Positions 60,244 to 64,000 of a stretch of 64,000 nucleotides of DNA are shown one piece after another. Numbering within the stretch: position 1 is the stretch's first letter; every line of letters begins with the position of its first letter. The notes beneath the pieces are model-generated. The model was not told the origin of the DNA, made no database searches, and was given only the letters and a program-made list of their open reading frames with translations. The stretch comes from Atherix ibis. Lineage: Eukaryota > Arthropoda > Insecta > Diptera > Athericidae. The translations under genes and the position numbers were made by a program. Location of the stretch: NCBI GenBank assembly GCA_958298945.1, contig OY282609.1, positions 12,196,326 through 12,260,325 on the forward strand. Direction: 5' to 3'.

Positions 60244-61146
60244 TAGGGTTTTCCAATAAGAGTGATATGATTTCTAAGTGACGTTTCGGTAATTTGTAAT
60301 ATGTCATGATCTGTCTTTTTTTTTCATTGTATTTAGTAATGTTTCCAATTTCCTCATGGAGATATATACGTAAGAACAACGTTTACAAATTATTCAATTT
60401 TATTATCAAAATAATCGTTCTCCAATTGCAACTTTTCGTGCGCTTTTGCCATTTTATGGTCGTAATAATCGTCTAACTGTGCTCGCTATTCGTCGAATTG
60501 TTAAAAATTTCGAGCGTATATTTTCTTTACATAATGTTCAAGTACCAATAAGACCGCTCGAAGTAATGAAAATATTGTTGCCGTTCAGGCAAGTGTTGCT
60601 AAAGACCGCAATTTTTCGATTCCAAGACGTTCTCAAGAATTGGGACTGTCTCAAACTACAATCTGGCAGTTTTTGAGAAAGGATTTGGGCTTGCATCCAT
60701 ATAAAATTGTTATCACTCAAGAACTGAAGCCATTGGACCCCCGTAAACGTCGCGAATTTGCTGATTTTGTCTTGGAATAACTTGAAAATGATAACGATTT
60801 TTTTAAAGAAAATCATCTTCTCCGATGAGGCTCACTTTCATCTAAGTGCTGCGGTAAATAAACAAAACTGTCGATTCTGGTGCGAAGAAAATCCACAAAT
60901 TATTCATGAATAACCATTACATTCACCTAAATCGACAGTTTGGTGTGGTTTTTGGTCTGGTGGAATCATTGGTCTGTGCTTCTTTCGAAATGAAGCTGCT
61001 TACACCGTTACTGTCAATGGAGAGCGGTATCGATCGATGATAACCAACTTTTTATAGCCGAAATTGGAAAAAGTTGATCTTGACAACATCTGGTTCCAAC
61101 AAGACGGGACTATGTGCCACACAGCACGTACAACAACCGAATAATA

Positions 61147-62400
61147 CGCGGGTCGTTCAATAAGTCTTTTAGAAAAAGATGGAAAAAAACTGTTTTTTAA
61201 AAAAGATATTTTTAATTTTTCAACATAATCTCCTTTTAGCTCTATACACTTTTCCAACCGTTTTTCCAAAATTTTTATCCCGTCCAAAAAATAGGATTTC
61301 GGAAGTTCTGCAAAATACTCATCCGTTCGAGCAATGACGTCCTCGTTGGAAGTGAACCGTCGTCCGCCAAGGCATTTCTTCAGATTGGGGAAAAGAAAAT
61401 AGTCACTCGGGGCCGAATCTGGTGAATAAGCGGGATGCTGCAACAATTCCATTCTCAATTCCACAATTTTGGCCATGGAAACAGCGCAGGTGTGCACACG
61501 CGCATTGTCATGATGCAAGAGGATTTTTTTCTTCTTCAGATGGGGGCGTTTCTCTTTGATTTCCTCGCTCAACCGTTGCAATAACGACGCGTAATACGCT
61601 CCTGTTATTGTTTTTTCTTTTTCCAAGTAGTCGATAAAAATGATGCCCTGCGAATCCTAAAAGACCGTGGCCATCACCTTGCCGGCCGATGGCACAGTTT
61701 TTGCCTTCTTCGGAGCCCGTTCACCCTTGAAAATCCTCTGTGATGACTGTCTCTTCGTTTCTGGAGTGTAGTAGTAGATCCAGGTTTCGTCCACAGTGAC
61801 ATATCGATGAAGGAATTCGGCAGGATTGCGATGAAAGAGTGCCAACATAGCCTCAGAGTCCACTACACGATTGCGCTTATTCTCCTCTGAGAGCAAACGC
61901 GGCACCCATCTTGCCGAAATTTTTTTCACAGACAATTTTTCATGCAAAATTAAAGCGACTGTACCTTGTGATATGCCCGTAGCCTCAACTAATTCGCGCA
62001 CTTTAATTCGCCGATCGTTCAAAATCAGATCGTGGATTTTGTCGATGATTTCAGGAGTAGACACCTCAACTGGGCGTCCTTAACGATGTTCATATTTTGT
62101 GGATGAACGGCCACGTTTAAATTCATTCACCCAATTGTAAACCGTCGCAAACACAGGTGCAGATGTGCCCTGAACTGCCTCCAACTCGACTTTGATTTCT
62201 TTCGGGCTTAAACCTTTCAAATGGAGATGTTTGATGACAGCCCTAAACTCGCTTTTTTCCATTGTTATGCACAAATAAATATCGTTAACTTTAATCGACG
62301 ATAGAAATTGACCTACGCTATGGATCGAGCTGAAATTTTGACAGCTTTCCTGTCGATAATGCTACTTACAAATCTTTACCGACTTATTGAACGACCCTCG
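61147..62400 (-). mobile_element. nearly intact DD34D mariner nested in the DD41D element
   Basis: Left CGCGGGTCGTTCAATAAGTC and right (inverted) CGAGGGTCGTTCAATAAGTC terminal repeats, with TA at 61145-61146 and 62401-62402. The host transposase reads on both sides, so this is a clean insertion. It is the best reference copy for the fragments at 6946 and 27672. Confidence 0.9.
61216..62262 (-). pseudogene. DD34D mariner transposase with two nonsense codons
   Basis: ATG at 62262 opens MEKSEFRAVIKHLHLKGLSP. One uninterrupted frame covers the whole protein except for TAA at 62082-62080 (after STKYEHR, before GRPVEVSTPEI) and TAG at 61659-61657 (after VMATVF, before DSQG, where Trp is usual). 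Catalytic residues: VTVDETWIYYY, LHHDNARVHT and YSPDSAPSDYFLF, with 34 residues between the second and third. The usual stop after GDYVEK is also lost: the frame runs through the terminal repeat into the host element and ends at 61000. About 349 codons, the normal family length. Apparently recent decay. Confidence 0.9.
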
Positions 62401-62810
62401 TAGTATTGCGAGAAAAGTTTGGAGATTCGATTATTTCAAGAAATTGTGACATTGAATGGCCTCCAAGAAGTTGTGATTTAACACCATTAGACTATTTCTT
62501 ATGGGGTTATTTGAAGTCATTGGTCTTTAGCAATAAACCAGACTCTCTTCAAGCTTTAGAAGTCAATATTGAACGTGCTATTCACATTTCCACATACGAC
62601 TTGATTTAGTGGAAAAAGTGCTCGAAAATTGGGTTCATCGAATTCGTTCCTGCAAAAGAAGTTGTGGAAGCCATTTGAATGACATTTTATTCAGAACTTA
62701 ATTGTATAGATTGTACTTCATATTAAATAAAAAACATTTGAATTTTCTTAACAATTACTGTATTTTATTTAAAAAAATAAATCATATCACTCTTATTCGA
62801 AAACCCTTTA

Positions 62811-63759
62811 TATATATTTTTTTCTGATAATGCATACATCAACTCTTATTAAATGTAATTTATGTTTCAAGCTTCTCTGCAAAAGAGGTCATTTTAATTA
62901 TTTTTTTTAGAATTATCATTGGTTACAAAATAAAGCATACAAAAACCAAATGTTAAGATATTTTTCAAATGCAGTAAAAGTCAAACTAGCCTGAAGCTCA
63001 AGTCCAGGATATCGTATTAAACTTCGACAATTGCTATTATTAATTTTGGGCAATCGATGTAATTTTAAACAAAATAAAAAAATTCATAATAAATTTTCAA
63101 AATCAATAGATAGTAATTATAGGTTATTACAGTAAATCATATTTTTTTTAGTAATTATAAGTTGTAAAAATTAATTATAATTATTATTTCTGAATATTAA
63201 GTTTCTAGTATTTTAAAAATATCCAAAAAAAACTCGTCCATATCTTATGAATTTTCTCTCTCAAAAAATATCTTCTGAATACACGACTATCGATAGTGCA
63301 CTATATGAAAGATGACTTGTGAATATTTGCGATTTCCCAATTGATCTAATATGCGACAAATGTGTACATGAAAAGTCCAGATTGATTTTATGAGACCTGT
63401 ACTAGTGTCAATAAAATCTGGACACTCTTTTCATTGAATCATTAATGATTCGCTACACAACTCATGATAGCTCAATTTATTTGAATTAGTCAACAAAACA
63501 ATTTGCTTGTGAAAAATTCAAATGTGACAATATTTACTAAGATTATATGCGAAATTATTTCTTCAAAACTAAAATACTCCAATATTATTTATATTAAAAA
63601 AGCACAGGTACATTATTTTACATGTACATAATTTTTATTTATATTAAAAAAAAAATAAAAAAAATACATCATAGAATGAAAAAATATTCGTTAGGAAATT
63701 TTCAACTGGTAGAGGAGGTTGTCTACAAAAATCGACTGTTTTTATATTAAAATTAAATG
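62811..63759. other. AT-rich intergenic sequence
   Basis: No gene recognised. A GTCCAGATT...AATCTGGAC inverted pair lies near 63376-63424. Confidence 0.4.
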
Positions 63760-64000
63760 AATGATTTCAAAGTGACATTTATTTAGCTTAAAATTTGCCA
63801 ATTTTATTTTAAATAATTTTACTAGTAATCACTACGTTGAAATTATAAAAAAATATTTACAAAATTAGTAGTTATGCGTTAGTCACGATTCGCAAAAAGC
63901 TTTCCATAGCGATAAGGGTCATTTATCGCTCAACAAATACATCAATAAGCAAAATTACCAAATATATAAGGCTCTAAAAATTCACAAGTAACTATGGAAC
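63760..64000 (+). pseudogene. DD41D transposase relic, copy 6, cut by the window edge
   Basis: The last 70 bases (AATAAGCAAAATTACCAAAT, then AAGGCTCTAAAAATTCACAA) align with the inverse of 48500-48570 in copy 3. The translation LNKYINKQNYQIYKALKIHK keeps the NKQN motif of DD41D transposases better than any other relic copy. Upstream TTAGTCACGATTCGC matches GTAGTCACGTTTCGC (inverse of about 48640-48655). The element continues beyond 64000. Confidence 0.6.

Larger units (their letters stand above)
60390..62680 (+). pseudogene. DD41D transposase split by a mariner
   Basis: Plus-strand blocks in shifted frames: RNNRLTVLAIRRIVKNFERI (N-terminal helix-turn-helix, about 60465-60520), SQELGLSQTTIWQFLRKDLG (about 60630-60690), FSDEAHFHLSAAVNKQNCRF (first catalytic Asp, about 60818-60880), VTVNGERYRSMITNFL, and NIWFQQDGTMCHTA (second Asp, about 61085-61128). 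The mariner at 61147-62400 follows. After it come VLREKFGDSIISRNCDIEWP and RSCDLTPLDYFLWGYLKSLV (third Asp, about 62460-62520). Relatives of this type have about 41 residues between the second and third Asp. It has one frameshift near 60800, several stops and the insertion. Confidence 0.8.
60246..62808 (+). mobile_element. DD41D (rosa-like) transposon containing a nested mariner
   Basis: Ends AGGGTTTTCCAATAAGAG (left) and inverted AGGGTTTTCGAATAAGAG (right), each followed inward by TGATATGAT, give a terminal repeat of at least 27 bp next to TA-rich flanks. Without the 1254-bp mariner it is about 1.3 kb. Boundaries are good to two or three bases because the flanks are TATA-like. It is the most complete member of the DD41D group that also left relics at 35066, 45685 and elsewhere. 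Confidence 0.82.

Noticed and set aside
1..64000. CRISPR arrays, tRNA or rRNA genes
   Set aside because: No regularly spaced short direct repeats with unique spacers and no tRNA-like cloverleaf or rRNA sequence was noticed; a tRNAscan or Rfam search would be decisive.

Overview
The window is a strongly AT-rich, transposon-loaded piece of an insect nuclear genome, most likely a higher fly (Diptera, Brachycera). The one host gene is the 3' end of the fly neuron navigator gene sickie (NAV2 homologue). It has short introns with GT/AG borders, and the rest of the window is dominated by mariner-type transposons and dead non-LTR retrotransposons. No tRNA, rRNA, CRISPR array or bacterial operon was seen.

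Layout. 1-21993: presumed large intron of sickie (inference, because the first visible exon begins with a splice acceptor in mid-protein). It holds a Mos1-like mariner relic (1668-2916), a pogo/Tigger relic (3055-3700), a mariner containing a second mariner fragment (5949-7222), a degenerate tandem array (about 8085-8770), a full-length but frameshifted mariner (10506-11761), a LINE reverse-transcriptase scrap (about 18005-18260) and a possible TATA promoter (18815). 21996-25096: the last four sickie exons, 883 codons, with coiled coils, a proline-rich stretch and a C-terminal AAA/P-loop NTPase. 25434-26692: a second, apparently identical copy of the 10506 mariner, so direct repeats 14.9 kb apart bracket the end of the gene.

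27672-64000 is an intergenic transposon graveyard. It contains: a foldback MITE-like element (30061-30449); LINE relics of at least three kinds (31541-32760, jockey pieces at 34767-36430 and 48941-50060, an RNase H-bearing one at 41366-42700, an R1-type one at 44479-45665); a dispersed DD41D (rosa-like) transposase relic seen at least six times, one running off the right edge; three non-autonomous mariners with about 190-bp terminal inverted repeats (38739, 49266, 55697); further Mos1-like copies (40195, 52303); and a nest at 60246-62808 where a DD34D mariner with only two stop codons sits inside a DD41D element.

Several nests give a clear order of events: jockey was hit by DD41D and by mariner, DD41D was hit by mariner, and mariner was hit by mariner. 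Two groups of copies share the same internal lesion, meaning that defective elements were themselves mobilised by transposase supplied in trans. I found no clearly new biological system. The best novelty candidates are the long-TIR mariner derivatives, the twin mariners bracketing sickie, the foldback MITE and the perfect 53-bp palindrome.
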